The notes below the pieces were generated by a model, which was not told the origin of the DNA, made no database searches, and worked only from the letters and a program-made list of their open reading frames with translations. DNA of 64,000 nucleotides, taken from positions 62,001-126,000 of the forward strand of contig NZ_JAEHGC010000007.1 in NCBI RefSeq assembly GCF_016107705.1, read 5' to 3'. The translations under genes were made by a program, and so were the position numbers. The stretch's first letter is position 1, and every line of letters starts with the position of its first letter. Positions 53,365-62,950 of this stretch are shown here, one piece after another. The stretch is from Neobacillus cucumis (lineage in GTDB: Bacteria; Bacillota; Bacilli; Bacillales_B; DSM-18226).

Positions 53365-54036
53365 ATGGCAAATTCGACAAAAACGGTTGTTGAAAAACTG
53401 AACCTTAATAAATATTCAAATAAATTAATCCTTCAAAAGCCCGATGATTTGAAGGATTTTGATGAATTGGAATTTGATTCTTCAATTCAAAAGGATAAAT
53501 ATGATTTAATCATTACCTTTGTATTTGGATTAGAGGAATTTGCAGAACAACTTCAATCAGTAATTAAGCAAAATTTACTTGAAGAAAATGGTTACTTATT
53601 TTTTGCCTATCCTAAAAAGAACAATCCGAAGTATGATGAATACATTGACCGTGATCGTTTAATTCAGGCGCTTCCTTCCGATGAAGAAGGATATGTTTTG
53701 GGAAGCAACATTAAGTTTGCAAGAATGGTTAGCTTAAATGATGTTTTTACCGTTGTGGGTTTAAAATCAGCACCTAAAAAAGCTTCCAGTACGAAAAACA
53801 GTCAATGCGTGGATGATTACATCGTTCATGTCGAAGATCTAAAGCAATATTTGAGCAAAAGTAGGGATTTGCTTGAAAAATATAACCAATTAACCTTTGG
53901 CTATCAAAAAGATTGGGCCCGTTATGTTTACAGTGCAAAAAGGAAAGAAACCCAGGAAAAACGGCTACTGGAAATGGAGACGGTATTGGGCGAAGGATTT
54001 AAATCAATGGAATTGTATCGGCAAAGTAAAAAATAA
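53365..54036 (+). CDS. YdeI/OmpD-associated family protein with N-terminal DUF3052-like region
   Basis: A 223-residue cytosolic protein. The N-terminal part (residues 15-120) resembles DUF3052-type proteins. The C-terminal part with LTFGYQKDWARYVYSAKRKE and ETQEKRLLEMETVL is typical of the YdeI/OmdA family, linked to bacteriocin or peptide protection. GAGGGAG precedes the ATG. The joint architecture seems unusual, and the function is unknown. Confidence 0.75.
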   Translation: MANSTKTVVEKLNLNKYSNKLILQKPDDLKDFDELEFDSSIQKDKYDLIITFVFGLEEFAEQLQSVIKQNLLEENGYLFFAYPKKNNPKYDEYIDRDRLIQALPSDEEGYVLGSNIKFARMVSLNDVFTVVGLKSAPKKASSTKNSQCVDDYIVHVEDLKQYLSKSRDLLEKYNQLTFGYQKDWARYVYSAKRKETQEKRLLEMETVLGEGFKSMELYRQSKK

Positions 54037-54046
54037 ATTTTCAGAG

Positions 54047-54078
54047 ATAGGGTCACGATTTTCTTATCGTGACCCTAT
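54047..54078 (+). terminator. Rho-independent terminator of YdeI-like gene
   Basis: Stem ATAGGGTCACGAT / ATCGTGACCCTAT followed by TTTT. Confidence 0.9.
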
Positions 54079-54148
54079 TTTTAGTATTTGCTTTTGATGA
54101 GATTGTTTTTTGGTTTACATAATATTATTATGCCTTACCAAACGAAAT

Positions 54149-55339
54149 TTAAATGACATCTTCAAATTCTCTTGCAATTCTTTCAAATGCTTCCTTTATT
54201 AGCGGTCTTGGTGACGGGATGCAAATCCTTTGAAAGGCAAGTCCTTCTTCACCAAACATTTTACCATCTTCGAGAATAACATTTGCTTTATTATAAATCC
54301 GTTCATGAACCTGTTCTGGTGTTAGGTCATATCCACTGAAGTCCATCCACATAATATAGGTTCCTTCTGGGATTTTTACCTTTACTTTCGGCATTTTTTC
54401 TGCTAAAAACTTCACAACCCAATCCATTGTCCCATCAATATATTCTTTTAGCTGTTCTAACCAATCTTCCCCTTCAGTATAAACAGCGATAAGTGCAGAA
54501 ACGGTAAACGGTGAGGGCAGATGCATCCCCATCACATTATTCATCGTTTTTCTAAGCTCCGGATTTGAAATGATTACATTGGTACAATGAAGCCCTGCTA
54601 CATTAAAGGTTTTATTAATCGCAGTAAAAGTAATAATATGGTCCACATTTTCAACTGCTTTAGCAATTGGAATAAACGTTTGATTGCACCGGACAAGGTC
54701 CCCGTGAATCTCATCAGCGACAATCAGAACATTATGTCTTTCACAAATATCGGCTAATTTTTGTAATTCTTCCTGATTAAAAATTCTTCCTGTTGGATTA
54801 TGCGGGTTGCACAAAATGAACATCTTCGTCTTTTCTTGTTTCGCTTTCTCTTCAAAATCTTCAAAATCAATTTGATAATATCCGTCCGCATCCGGTTTTA
54901 ACGCATTATTCAGTACCTCTCGATGGTTAGCTTCAATCGCTGCTGTAAATGGAGGGTAAACCGGGCGTTGGATGATAATCCCATCTTCCGGATTTGTAAA
55001 AGCTCTTACGGCAATATTCAAAGCATGGACTGTTCCCGGACTGTAGATAATTTCTTCCTTTTGAATGTCCCAATCATGGCGCTTTTTAAACCAATGCTGG
55101 ATAGCCGCAAAATACTCTTCCGGAAAAATGGAGTATCCAAAAATTCGGTGATCAACTGTTTTATGTAAGGCATCAAGCAAGGGCTGAGGTACAGGCAAAT
55201 CCATGTCAGCTGTAAACAAAGGAATCGTCTCTTCATCATATCTGGATGTAAGACCAATCCCTTTAATTAGCTTTTCCCCATCCCATTTTAACGAATAGGT
55301 GCCGCGGCGATTCACTACCTCATCGAAGTTGTATTTCAT
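54149..55339 (-). CDS. PLP-dependent C-S lyase/aminotransferase, PatB/MalY type
   Basis: About 396 residues of PLP fold type I. The N-terminal MKYNFDEVVNRRGTYSLKWD segment, NPHNPTGRIF, and the PLP lysine in TAINKTFNVAGLH mark the MalY/PatB cystathionine beta-lyase group. The ATG at 55339 follows AAGGAG; the longest frame at 55348 adds three residues without a better signal. It probably cleaves cystathionine or cysteine conjugates. Confidence 0.9.
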   Translation of the reverse strand: MKYNFDEVVNRRGTYSLKWDGEKLIKGIGLTSRYDEETIPLFTADMDLPVPQPLLDALHKTVDHRIFGYSIFPEEYFAAIQHWFKKRHDWDIQKEEIIYSPGTVHALNIAVRAFTNPEDGIIIQRPVYPPFTAAIEANHREVLNNALKPDADGYYQIDFEDFEEKAKQEKTKMFILCNPHNPTGRIFNQEELQKLADICERHNVLIVADEIHGDLVRCNQTFIPIAKAVENVDHIITFTAINKTFNVAGLHCTNVIISNPELRKTMNNVMGMHLPSPFTVSALIAVYTEGEDWLEQLKEYIDGTMDWVVKFLAEKMPKVKVKIPEGTYIMWMDFSGYDLTPEQVHERIYNKANVILEDGKMFGEEGLAFQRICIPSPRPLIKEAFERIAREFEDVI

Positions 55340-55464
55340 GAACAACACTCCTTTTTAAAAAAAGCAATATAAACAAACAAATTTTGGTAAATATTCCATT
55401 TTTGATATAGAGCCAATTATACTACATATTTTAAACCGAAAGAAATTACTTTTCTAGCAATAAA

Positions 55465-55484
55465 GGTCCTCATTTCTGAGGACC
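55465..55484 (-). terminator. Possible terminator of feoAB operon
   Basis: Stem GGTCCTCA / TGAGGACC with a four-base loop; the T-run is short. Confidence 0.55.
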
Positions 55485-55501
55485 CTCTCTTAAAGTTCAA
55501 A

Positions 55502-56878
55502 TTATATAACCCAGCCAAACCATTTTACAGACTGAGTGATGACAAGTGGGACAAGAATGGCAATGACAGTAGGAATAAGGAATGCCATGAAAGTCCACTT
55601 TTTACTTTTGGTTTCCTTATAGATATTGAGTAATGTTGTACCACAAGGATAATGCAATAATGAAAATAGCATCATATTTAATGCTGTCAACCAAGTCCAG
55701 CCGTGCTCAATAAGAATGGCTTTTAGATCAACAAGACTATCAACTTCAGTCAAAGAACCTGTTGATAAATATCCCATTAAAAGGATTGGCAGGACAATTT
55801 CATTCGCCGGCAACCCCAAGATAAAAGCCATCATAATGTATCCGTCTAAGCCAAGTAATTTTCCAAATGGGTCCAAAAACTGAACGGCATACATTAAAAT
55901 ACTTGTATCACCAATATAGAGATTTGCAAATACCCAGGTTAAAATAGCTGCTGGTGCTGCAACTTTCACTGCTCTCATTAAGACGGACCAGGATTTTGTC
56001 AAGGAAGAGCGAATGACCGTATCCAGGATTTTGGGTTTCCGGTATGGCGGCAGTTCTAGCGTATAATGAGTCGGGACGCCTTTAAGGGCTGTTTTGGAAA
56101 GTATCCATGAAACGAAGAAGGTAACAAGGACTCCAAATAAGACAATCCCGACAAGAGACGCAGTCGAAACAAATAATTTCATTCCGCCGGTAAATCCCGC
56201 AGCCATAAATAACGAAGAAAAGACAATCAGGGTGCCCCAACGTCCATTACAAGGGACAAAATTATTAGTCAGAATTGCCAGCATCCGTTCACGAGGTGAT
56301 TCTATAATTCTAGTCGAAATAACAGCAGCCGCATTACAGCCAAACCCCATTGCCATCGTTAGTGACTGCTTCCCGTGGGCACCGACTTTTTTAAACAAGC
56401 GATCCATATTAAAAGCAACCCGGGGAAGATATCCGTAGTTTTCTAAAAGGGCAAAGGTTGGAAAAAAGATTGCCATTGGCGGCAGCATGACAGCAATGAC
56501 CCAGGTTGTTCCCCGATATAAACCAAGGACCAACATCCCATGAAGCCAATCGGGTGCGTTTAAAAAGGTAAATGCACCTGTTATATACTGCTCTAACCAT
56601 CCAAAAAAGTCAGCTATTAAGGAAGAAGGGATGTTGGCTCCAGCGATGGTGATATAGAAGACCGTTCCCAACATAATTAACATAATTGGAAATCCCAAAA
56701 TGGGCGATGTAAAAATCGCATCTAGTTTTTCTGTCCGAGTATCCCTCTTTGATTTTGTATAGGAGACACCCGTCTTGCAAAGTTGATGACTCCGATCGTA
56801 CAAATTCTGTACAATTTCATCTCTTAAACTCGCTGTCGACATTTTTTGAGCTTCATTGTAAAGCTGTTCGATATTCAT
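55502..56878 (-). CDS. feoB: FeoB membrane (transport) domain, encoded as a separate gene
   Basis: A 458-residue protein corresponding to the C-terminal membrane part of FeoB, with two Gate domains and a FeoB_C region (GYLPRVAFNMDRLFKKVGAHG, GFGCNAAAVISTR, NNFVPCNGR). In most bacteria it is fused to the G domain. Here it overlaps the G-domain gene by 26 bases and has its own strong GGGGGG ribosome binding site. The two proteins should assemble into the ferrous-iron importer. Confidence 0.92.
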   Translation of the reverse strand: MNIEQLYNEAQKMSTASLRDEIVQNLYDRSHQLCKTGVSYTKSKRDTRTEKLDAIFTSPILGFPIMLIMLGTVFYITIAGANIPSSLIADFFGWLEQYITGAFTFLNAPDWLHGMLVLGLYRGTTWVIAVMLPPMAIFFPTFALLENYGYLPRVAFNMDRLFKKVGAHGKQSLTMAMGFGCNAAAVISTRIIESPRERMLAILTNNFVPCNGRWGTLIVFSSLFMAAGFTGGMKLFVSTASLVGIVLFGVLVTFFVSWILSKTALKGVPTHYTLELPPYRKPKILDTVIRSSLTKSWSVLMRAVKVAAPAAILTWVFANLYIGDTSILMYAVQFLDPFGKLLGLDGYIMMAFILGLPANEIVLPILLMGYLSTGSLTEVDSLVDLKAILIEHGWTWLTALNMMLFSLLHYPCGTTLLNIYKETKSKKWTFMAFLIPTVIAILVPLVITQSVKWFGWVI

Positions 56879-57572
56879 TTACGTCCCCCCCTTTAAGGCT
56901 CAGGTAATTATTAATTTCACCTAGTAAAGACTCATCACCATCCAATAAACGGAGGGAAACCCAGCGGGAAGATATATGATCACCGACAATCTCACGAACT
57001 TTCGGTTCGATTTTTTCAATCTTTTCTTCGATCTCCTGTGGATATTTCACTGGAATAGGATGGCAAGCTATTTCCCCAGTAACAATCCGATGAATGGTAT
57101 CAAGAAGCATGGGAAACCCTTTTTTGTTTCTTGCAGAAATTTTGAGGACCGGAACCCCAAGCCGATTTGTAAGCAGATATTCGTTAATGCGGATTCCTTG
57201 TTCTTCCGCTACATCGATTAAATTAATACAAATGACTACATTCTTTGTCATTTCCAAAACCTGCAGGGCAAGATTAAAATTCCGTTCCAAGGATGTGGCA
57301 TCGAGGACAACGAGTGTTACATCTGGTTTTTCAAATACAATGTAGTTTCGTGCCACCTCTTCATCCTTGGAATTTGAAAAAAGGGAATAGGTTCCTGGGA
57401 GATCAATCAATTGAAATTGAGTATCTTTAAATGCAATGCTTCCCTTTGCAAGTGCAACCGTTTTTCCGGCCCAATTACCCGTATGCTGCTTTAAACCAGT
57501 TAAAGCGTTAAACAATGTACTTTTACCTGTGTTGGGATTTCCCGCTAAAGCAATCCGATATTCACTTCTCAT
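56853..57572 (-). CDS. feoB: FeoB G-protein domain, encoded as a separate gene
   Basis: A 239-residue GTPase corresponding to the N-terminal part of FeoB. G1 (GNPNTGKST), G3 (DLPGTYS) and G4 (NLID) motifs are present, then a helical GDI-like part. GGGGAG precedes the ATG. It overlaps both FeoA at its start and the membrane-domain gene at its end, so the three genes form one coupled operon for Fe2+ uptake. Confidence 0.92.
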   Translation of the reverse strand: MRSEYRIALAGNPNTGKSTLFNALTGLKQHTGNWAGKTVALAKGSIAFKDTQFQLIDLPGTYSLFSNSKDEEVARNYIVFEKPDVTLVVLDATSLERNFNLALQVLEMTKNVVICINLIDVAEEQGIRINEYLLTNRLGVPVLKISARNKKGFPMLLDTIHRIVTGEIACHPIPVKYPQEIEEKIEKIEPKVREIVGDHISSRWVSLRLLDGDESLLGEINNYLSLKGGDVNEYRTALQ

Positions 57573-57816
57573 CGTTCACCAGCTCCCCTTCAATTTTTGA
57601 ACTCTCCTCTTTTCTTAATGCAATGGTTGTTTGACTTACACGAAAAGCGATAGGGTCTCCCAATGGGCTTTTCCGCACTACCTCAACTAATGCATCTTTT
57701 ACAAAGCCTAAATCTAATAATCTTCTTCTCATTACACCTTCCAGTTGAATCGAAGTAATTTTAATAATATCTCCTTTTTTTCCATCCTCAAGTTTAATAA
57801 CATTAGTTGTCTCCAT
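57562..57816 (-). CDS. feoA: FeoA family ferrous iron transport protein
   Basis: An 84-residue SH3-like protein with the FeoA pattern MRRRLLDLGFVKDALVEVV and SPLGDPIAFRV. It supports FeoB-driven Fe2+ uptake. It is the first gene of the feo operon, with AAGGAG before the ATG. I saw no convincing Fur box in the upstream 130 bases. Confidence 0.92.
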   Translation of the reverse strand: METTNVIKLEDGKKGDIIKITSIQLEGVMRRRLLDLGFVKDALVEVVRKSPLGDPIAFRVSQTTIALRKEESSKIEGELVNDEK

Positions 57817-57918
57817 TATTTTTTCACACTCCTTAAAGTTTTTACCGAGTGCAACTTTTTACTAATTATATGTTGTGGTTATAAATTTGTCACCTAATTT
57901 GGCAAAGAAATTTAAAAA

Positions 57919-57947
57919 AGCACGTTCGCCTAACTGGCCAACGTGCT
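57919..57947 (-). terminator. Terminator of DadA-like gene
   Basis: Stem AGCACGTT / AACGTGCT with a 13-base loop, followed by TTTTT on the minus strand. Confidence 0.8.
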
Positions 57948-57950
57948 CTT

Positions 57951-59069
57951 CTACAAAATTGCATTTTTAACACTATAGTTATTTAAATCAATCTCTGTTT
58001 CCTGTCCTGTGACTAATTTAGCGAGTTCTGCTCCGAGATATGGGCCGCTAGTTAAACCAGATGAACCTAACCCATTTGCAACATAAATTCCATTCCAATC
58101 AGGCAAAGGACCTGCTACCGGTAAAAACCCTGGAGTAAAAGGGCGGAAACCAACTCTTGTTTCTAGCACGGTACTGTCTGCTAATCCCGGTGCTGATTCT
58201 AAGGCTTGACTTAAGATTTCATTGATTCCTCCCGCAGTAACTCGGGTATCAAACCCTTTATCATTTTCGTGCGTGGAACCCACGACCACACGTCCATTTT
58301 CAAAAGAAAGGATGTATTGGGTGTGTGGCGGCATGACAACCGGCCATGAACTTGTATCCGTTTTAGGTAGCTGTAAATGAATGATTTGTGCTTTTTGTGG
58401 TTTTACGGAAAACTCAAGGCCTAAAGGCTGCAAAAGTTCTTTCGCCCATGCTCCTGAAGTAACAATTACTTGGTCAGCAAGTAAACTTTTTTCTTCCATG
58501 ATAATCCCAATTACCCGGTTTTCTTTTAGGAGGATTGATGCATCCCCTTTTAAAAAAGTCGCTCCATTCTTAATCGCTGTACGTGTTAGTGCATCACGAA
58601 GTGCTCGTCCATTAACACGTGCTCCTCCGCTAACATAAACAGAACCGAATTCCTCTGATAAAGGTGGAAAAAGTTTTTTTGTTTCTGCTGGTGACAGAAT
58701 CTTGATTTCACCGATTTCCGGGGCATCTTCTCTCCGTTTTCGTGCCCGTTCTGCCATCTGTTCGAGTTTATTTGGATCGTTGTGTAAACTTAAAGCTCCC
58801 ACCCGTTTATATCCGGTTTCTGTTTCACCGTCGGCTTCTAATTTTGCGATTAATTCGGGATAGTAACGGGCGCCGCCTTTTGCTAATTGATACCATATTT
58901 TGTTCCTCCGCTGTGATAGCCATGGACAAACTATTCCGGCTGCCGCATCTGTTGCTTGGCCAGGATCTTCCCGGTCAACCATAGTAACTTGTGCACCTAG
59001 TTTAGTCAGGTGGTAGGCGGCAGAAGCTCCAAGGATCCCTGTTCCGATTATAATAATTTTTTGCATCAT
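57951..59069 (-). CDS. FAD-dependent oxidoreductase (DadA / glycine oxidase-like)
   Basis: A DAO-family flavoprotein of about 372 residues. It has the FAD-binding motif IIIGTGILGASAAYHL at the N-terminus and the ANGLGSSGLTSGPYLGAELAKL segment near the C-terminus. The longest frame starts at 59168, but an ATG at 59069 (or 59066) follows AAAGGTG and begins at the fold. It probably oxidises a D-amino acid or glycine. The D-amino-acid-type genes further upstream on the same strand support that (inference). Confidence 0.88.
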   Translation of the reverse strand: MMQKIIIIGTGILGASAAYHLTKLGAQVTMVDREDPGQATDAAAGIVCPWLSQRRNKIWYQLAKGGARYYPELIAKLEADGETETGYKRVGALSLHNDPNKLEQMAERARKRREDAPEIGEIKILSPAETKKLFPPLSEEFGSVYVSGGARVNGRALRDALTRTAIKNGATFLKGDASILLKENRVIGIIMEEKSLLADQVIVTSGAWAKELLQPLGLEFSVKPQKAQIIHLQLPKTDTSSWPVVMPPHTQYILSFENGRVVVGSTHENDKGFDTRVTAGGINEILSQALESAPGLADSTVLETRVGFRPFTPGFLPVAGPLPDWNGIYVANGLGSSGLTSGPYLGAELAKLVTGQETEIDLNNYSVKNAIL

Positions 59070-59162
59070 GACACCTTTTCTTTCAATATAAATTACAAAT
59101 TTATCCATTTGCATATCCCATTCAATACGAATCAGGATTTCTATATAGGTTACATTATATAC

Positions 59163-59180
59163 GAGCAATTCTAATTGCTC
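59163..59180. repeat. Perfect 18-bp palindrome in SASP leader
   Basis: GAGCAATT-CT-AATTGCTC, about 27 bases before the spore-protein start. It may form a hairpin in the leader mRNA or bind a regulator. Confidence 0.6.
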
Positions 59181-59206
59181 AAAAACTTCGGCGGGAGTGA
59201 TGAATC

Positions 59207-59401
59207 ATGGCTAGAAACAAACTTTTGGTTCCTGGTGCAGGCAATGTTCTGGATCAAATGAAGGAGGAAATCGCCAACGAGTTTGGAGTTCAACTTGGTG
59301 CTGATACGACCGCGCGAGCAAACGGTTCAGTGGGAGGTGAAATGACAAAGCGTCTCGTTGCATACGCTGAACAAACCTTACGAAATCAACAAGGTCAATA
59401 A
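59207..59401 (+). CDS. Small acid-soluble spore protein, alpha/beta type
   Basis: A 64-residue alpha/beta-type SASP. The GPR-cleavage region [20 protein letters not shown] and the DNA-binding segment GGEMTKRLV are diagnostic. It coats DNA in the forespore and is degraded at germination. GGGAGTGATG precedes the ATG. A GAATC element and CATTATA about 18 bases later are weakly like a sigma-G promoter. Confidence 0.95.
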   Translation: MARNKLLVPGAGNVLDQMKEEIANEFGVQLGADTTARANGSVGGEMTKRLVAYAEQTLRNQQGQ

Positions 59402-59416
59402 CCTTTGATTTCAAAA

Positions 59417-59441
59417 AGGCTGTCCCAAATTTGGGGCAGCC
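59417..59441. terminator. Rho-independent terminator between SASP and GNAT genes
   Basis: Stem GGCTGTCCC / GGGGCAGCC with one G-U pair, preceded by A-rich sequence that gives a T-tract on the minus strand. Confidence 0.75.
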
Positions 59442-59453
59442 TCCACAAAGGGG

Positions 59454-60263
59454 TTATAATTTTTTCAAAACATAGTAACACAAATCCGGGTCAGACTTTG
59501 TTCTTAACAAATCGATTGTAGTCCAGCCATTTTTAAAATAATGAATAAATACCTCACGGGTTTTCATTCTCCATGCTATCGCAAGCTCAGGATTCTTTTT
59601 CTTCAGTGTTTGAAAATTACTCGGTACCGGAACAAAAAGGAAGCCTTCCGCTGTATCCCGCTCCAGATCCGTTTCAGTCGGGTTCAAGTTTTCTTCTGAA
59701 TCACGGTCCACCTTGAGTAACAAACGGCCCTCTACTTCATACTCGCTTGGCCTTTCAACCAAATCCTCCATAACCCACCATTCAACCGTAAAGCGGTCGG
59801 ACGGCATGCCCTGATTTAAATCGTCCTGCATTTCCCCATAACAATTCTTTACATAAGTTGAACATCTTGCTCCAAGCTTATGAAGATTCAAATAGCCATT
59901 GACTGTTTCAAGAGGATCATATGTCCATGTAACTAAATCATATCCCATTTTTAAAGACTCTTTCTTTTGGGCAAGCTTTAGTTTTTCGCCAATCCCCAGT
60001 TTACGGTATTCGGGATGAATTCCTAGTGTATGAGAACAGAGATAAATCTTATTATTTTTAAAGCCTGGAAAACTATATTGAAAACCAATCAGTACGTCTT
60101 CCAAAAAAGCGCCCAATGCCATGCCGCCATTTTTAATGGCCGTAATGGTTTGACTGCTTGGGATGGACTCATATTCACTCCAAATCAGCGATTCCAACCT
60201 TCTCAACTCTTCCAGCTCATCGATTGTTTCAAGAGTACGAATTACGATGTTTTTTTCGCTCAT
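59454..60263 (-). CDS. GNAT family N-acyltransferase (COG3375-like)
   Basis: A 269-residue GNAT enzyme. The N-terminal acetyltransferase core includes the acyl-CoA loop (HTLGIHPEYRKLGIGEKLKLA), and a longer C-terminal half is typical of COG3375 proteins. These enzymes are often encoded beside enolase-superfamily N-acylamino-acid racemases and M20 hydrolases. Some succinylate D-amino acids. It is the last gene of the run that starts with the enolase-type gene. Confidence 0.88.
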   Translation of the reverse strand: MSEKNIVIRTLETIDELEELRRLESLIWSEYESIPSSQTITAIKNGGMALGAFLEDVLIGFQYSFPGFKNNKIYLCSHTLGIHPEYRKLGIGEKLKLAQKKESLKMGYDLVTWTYDPLETVNGYLNLHKLGARCSTYVKNCYGEMQDDLNQGMPSDRFTVEWWVMEDLVERPSEYEVEGRLLLKVDRDSEENLNPTETDLERDTAEGFLFVPVPSNFQTLKKKNPELAIAWRMKTREVFIHYFKNGWTTIDLLRTKSDPDLCYYVLKKL

Positions 60264-60301
60264 CCAACATACCTCCTTCTTTTAAATTGTGCTAAAAATG
60301 A

Positions 60302-61780
60302 TTATACATCTTCATGCTCGAAATCCATATCTTTCAATGTGACAACCTTTGTTTTTTTAATATATTTATAGCCTAACCAAGCCGCTAAAAAGATTGGAAT
60401 CCCCAAATAGGTAACAAGCAAGCCATTCCAGTCAATTTTATCTCCTAAAAATGCCTTATAGTCTTGTCCAAGGATTGCCACCATACATAAAGCCAATGTC
60501 AGGATAGGACCAACGGGAAACCACTTTGCTTTATATGGTAATTCGTTTAAATCTCTTCCTTGAGCCACATAGCCTTTACGGAAACGGTAATGGCTGACAG
60601 CGATCCCAATCCAGGCAAGAAATCCTGATAAGCTGCAGGCATTCAACAGCCAGAAAAAGACCTTTCCATCACCAAAGATCGATGATAAAAATGCAAGCAT
60701 CCCGACAGCTGTTGTTACATAAAGTGCGTTGGCGGGAATTCCGCGTGAATTTACCTTTGTTAAAAATTTTGGAGCATTTCCTTCTTTCGCCATTGTCCAT
60801 AAAAGCCGTGAGCCGGCATACATTTGAGAATTAGCGGTGGAGAGTACAGCCGTTAGGACAACTGCATTCATTACAGAAGCTGCAAAAGCCAGCCCTGCTC
60901 GTTCAAAAACTAATGTAAACGGACTTTCTGAAACATTATCAGAGTTTAATAGTCTTGGATCATTATAAGGTACAAGGAATCCAATGATAATAATGGAAAA
61001 GATAAAAAATAGCAAGATTCTCCAAAAAATCTGGCGAATGGCTTTGGGCATATTTTCTCTAGGATTTTCACTTTCCCCGGCAGAAAAACCGACCATTTCT
61101 GTCCCTTGAAACGAAAAACCAACAATCATGAAAACGCTAATAATAGAAGAAAATCCTCCCTTAAAAGGAGCTTCTCCCGTAGTAAGATTTTTAAATCCGA
61201 CAGAATGCCCTCCCATTATCCCAAAGATCATCAGGACACCAATGGCCAAAAAAAGAATGATCGTTGCTACCTTAATAATCGAAAACCAATATTCCGCTTC
61301 CCCATAGCCTCTTACAGATAAAAAGTTCAATAAAAAAATTAAAGTAAGGGAAGGAACGCTCCAAAAAATGGACGGAACATCTGGCAGCCAAAATTTCATG
61401 ATTAAACCCGCTGCTGATAATTCAAGTGCGATAATCATGGCTGAATAATACCAGTAATTCCAGCCCTGAGCAAAACCAAAGGCAGGATCGACAAACTTGG
61501 ATGAATAAGTGCTAAAGGTCCCGGAAATCGGCAAAAGCGTGGCCATTTCACCTAAACTTGTCATTAGAAAAAACATCATTATACCACTTAGGATATAAGC
61601 AAAAATAGCTCCCCCCGGGCCCGCTTGAGAGATTGTGGAGCCGCTTGCAAGAAATAATCCTGTCCCGATCGTACCACCGATGGCAATCATGGTGAGATGC
61701 CTTGCCTGGAGATTCCTTTTTAGATGGTGGTGTTCGGAAAAATTCTTTTCTTTTTCGGTTTGTAATGCAGTATTACCCAT
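60302..61780 (-). CDS. Amino acid permease (APC superfamily, AAT family)
   Basis: A 492-residue permease with 12 spans and the family segment ARHLTMIAIGGTIGTGLFLA near residues 27-46. GAGGTG precedes the ATG. It lies between the M20 hydrolase and the acyltransferase genes and so probably imports the amino acid that the pathway processes. Confidence 0.93.
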   Translation of the reverse strand: MGNTALQTEKEKNFSEHHHLKRNLQARHLTMIAIGGTIGTGLFLASGSTISQAGPGGAIFAYILSGIMMFFLMTSLGEMATLLPISGTFSTYSSKFVDPAFGFAQGWNYWYYSAMIIALELSAAGLIMKFWLPDVPSIFWSVPSLTLIFLLNFLSVRGYGEAEYWFSIIKVATIILFLAIGVLMIFGIMGGHSVGFKNLTTGEAPFKGGFSSIISVFMIVGFSFQGTEMVGFSAGESENPRENMPKAIRQIFWRILLFFIFSIIIIGFLVPYNDPRLLNSDNVSESPFTLVFERAGLAFAASVMNAVVLTAVLSTANSQMYAGSRLLWTMAKEGNAPKFLTKVNSRGIPANALYVTTAVGMLAFLSSIFGDGKVFFWLLNACSLSGFLAWIGIAVSHYRFRKGYVAQGRDLNELPYKAKWFPVGPILTLALCMVAILGQDYKAFLGDKIDWNGLLVTYLGIPIFLAAWLGYKYIKKTKVVTLKDMDFEHEDV

Positions 61781-61812
61781 ATATGCACCTCTTTTCTCAA
61801 TGATAAAACTAA

Positions 61813-62937
61813 TTAATATTGTTCAAAAGTCGCAAGAACAGTTCGTGTTAAAATTTCAATTCCATTCAAAAGTGCATTTCGATTAAACGACATATATGGG
61901 TGATGCAATCCAGGTGCTAAATCACAGCCTAAACCCAGCATCGCCGCTTTCAAATCCGGGCGCTCCTTTGTGTAAAAATGAAAATCCTCCGCACCAGGTG
62001 TGATGACTGCAGGTATAACATTTTCAGCACCAATGGATTCTGCAATCGCCTTCGCCATAATTTTCTGCGCCTCAGGATTTACCACTGCAGCATAAACCTT
62101 TTCTTTATGTTCAAATTCAATCTTCACCTCAAAAAGTGAGGCAACTTGCTGTAAAATATGGTCAACTTTTTGAACTAGCATATCCATCGTTTCATTTTTT
62201 TGCGCCCGTAAATCTAAATGAAATTGGGCAGATCCTGGAATGACATTCGTGTTATCTCCCCCTGCACTGACTTGAGTCATTTTTACAGAGAAGGATTCAA
62301 ATGGGTTCAAACGGATCCCTTTTAATTGCTCGACGATTGCGGAAACCACTTCTATGGCATTCACCCCTAAATCAGGGCGAGCACCATGCGCATCAAAGCC
62401 AATAATTTTAGCGGAAACGGTTTCAGCGGCCCCGTGAATAATACCCGGTGATGCCGTCCCCATCGAAAGTTCCTGAATAGGCCGTAAATGAACACCATAC
62501 AAAAAGTCAATATCATCGATTACTTGTTTTTCAATCATTTTTAAGGCGCCATCCCCCACTTCCTCTGCCGGTTGAAAAATTAATTTTAGCCGTCCCGGCA
62601 GTTCTAATTGCATTTCTTTTAAAAGAAGCAGCGTACCTAACACCATCGTCATATGCGCATCATGGCCACAGGAGTGATTGGCTTGAAATCTCCCATTCAC
62701 TTCCTGCCATAATGAATCCATATCCGCGCGAACCCCAACCGTTAGGGGACCATTTCCTAGTTCCCCTATTACTCCTGTATGGTCCGGAAACGTTCTAACC
62801 TCCCACCCATTGCTCTTTAAAAAATTTGCTATGAAGCTCGTGGTGTTAACTTCTTTCCAGCTGACCTCCGGATTTTGATGTAAATGCTCAAATAGTTCAA
62901 AAATGATTGGGCTCAATTTTTCTAATGTTTTTTTCAT
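61813..62937 (-). CDS. M20 family amidohydrolase (N-acyl-amino-acid deacylase-like)
   Basis: A 374-residue M20D metallohydrolase. The motifs GVRADMDSL, HSCGHDAHM and QPAEEVGDGA, and the C-terminal PGAEDFHFY segment are intact. It removes an acyl group from an N-acyl amino acid. Next to the enolase-superfamily gene and the GNAT gene, an L-specific desuccinylase role is likely (inference). GAGGG precedes the ATG. Confidence 0.9.
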   Translation of the reverse strand: MKKTLEKLSPIIFELFEHLHQNPEVSWKEVNTTSFIANFLKSNGWEVRTFPDHTGVIGELGNGPLTVGVRADMDSLWQEVNGRFQANHSCGHDAHMTMVLGTLLLLKEMQLELPGRLKLIFQPAEEVGDGALKMIEKQVIDDIDFLYGVHLRPIQELSMGTASPGIIHGAAETVSAKIIGFDAHGARPDLGVNAIEVVSAIVEQLKGIRLNPFESFSVKMTQVSAGGDNTNVIPGSAQFHLDLRAQKNETMDMLVQKVDHILQQVASLFEVKIEFEHKEKVYAAVVNPEAQKIMAKAIAESIGAENVIPAVITPGAEDFHFYTKERPDLKAAMLGLGCDLAPGLHHPYMSFNRNALLNGIEILTRTVLATFEQY

Positions 62938-62950
62938 CTGTATTCCCTCA

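Noticed and set aside
55502..57572. feoB as a frameshifted pseudogene
   Set aside because: Both parts are intact, overlap neatly, and the second has its own strong ribosome binding site.
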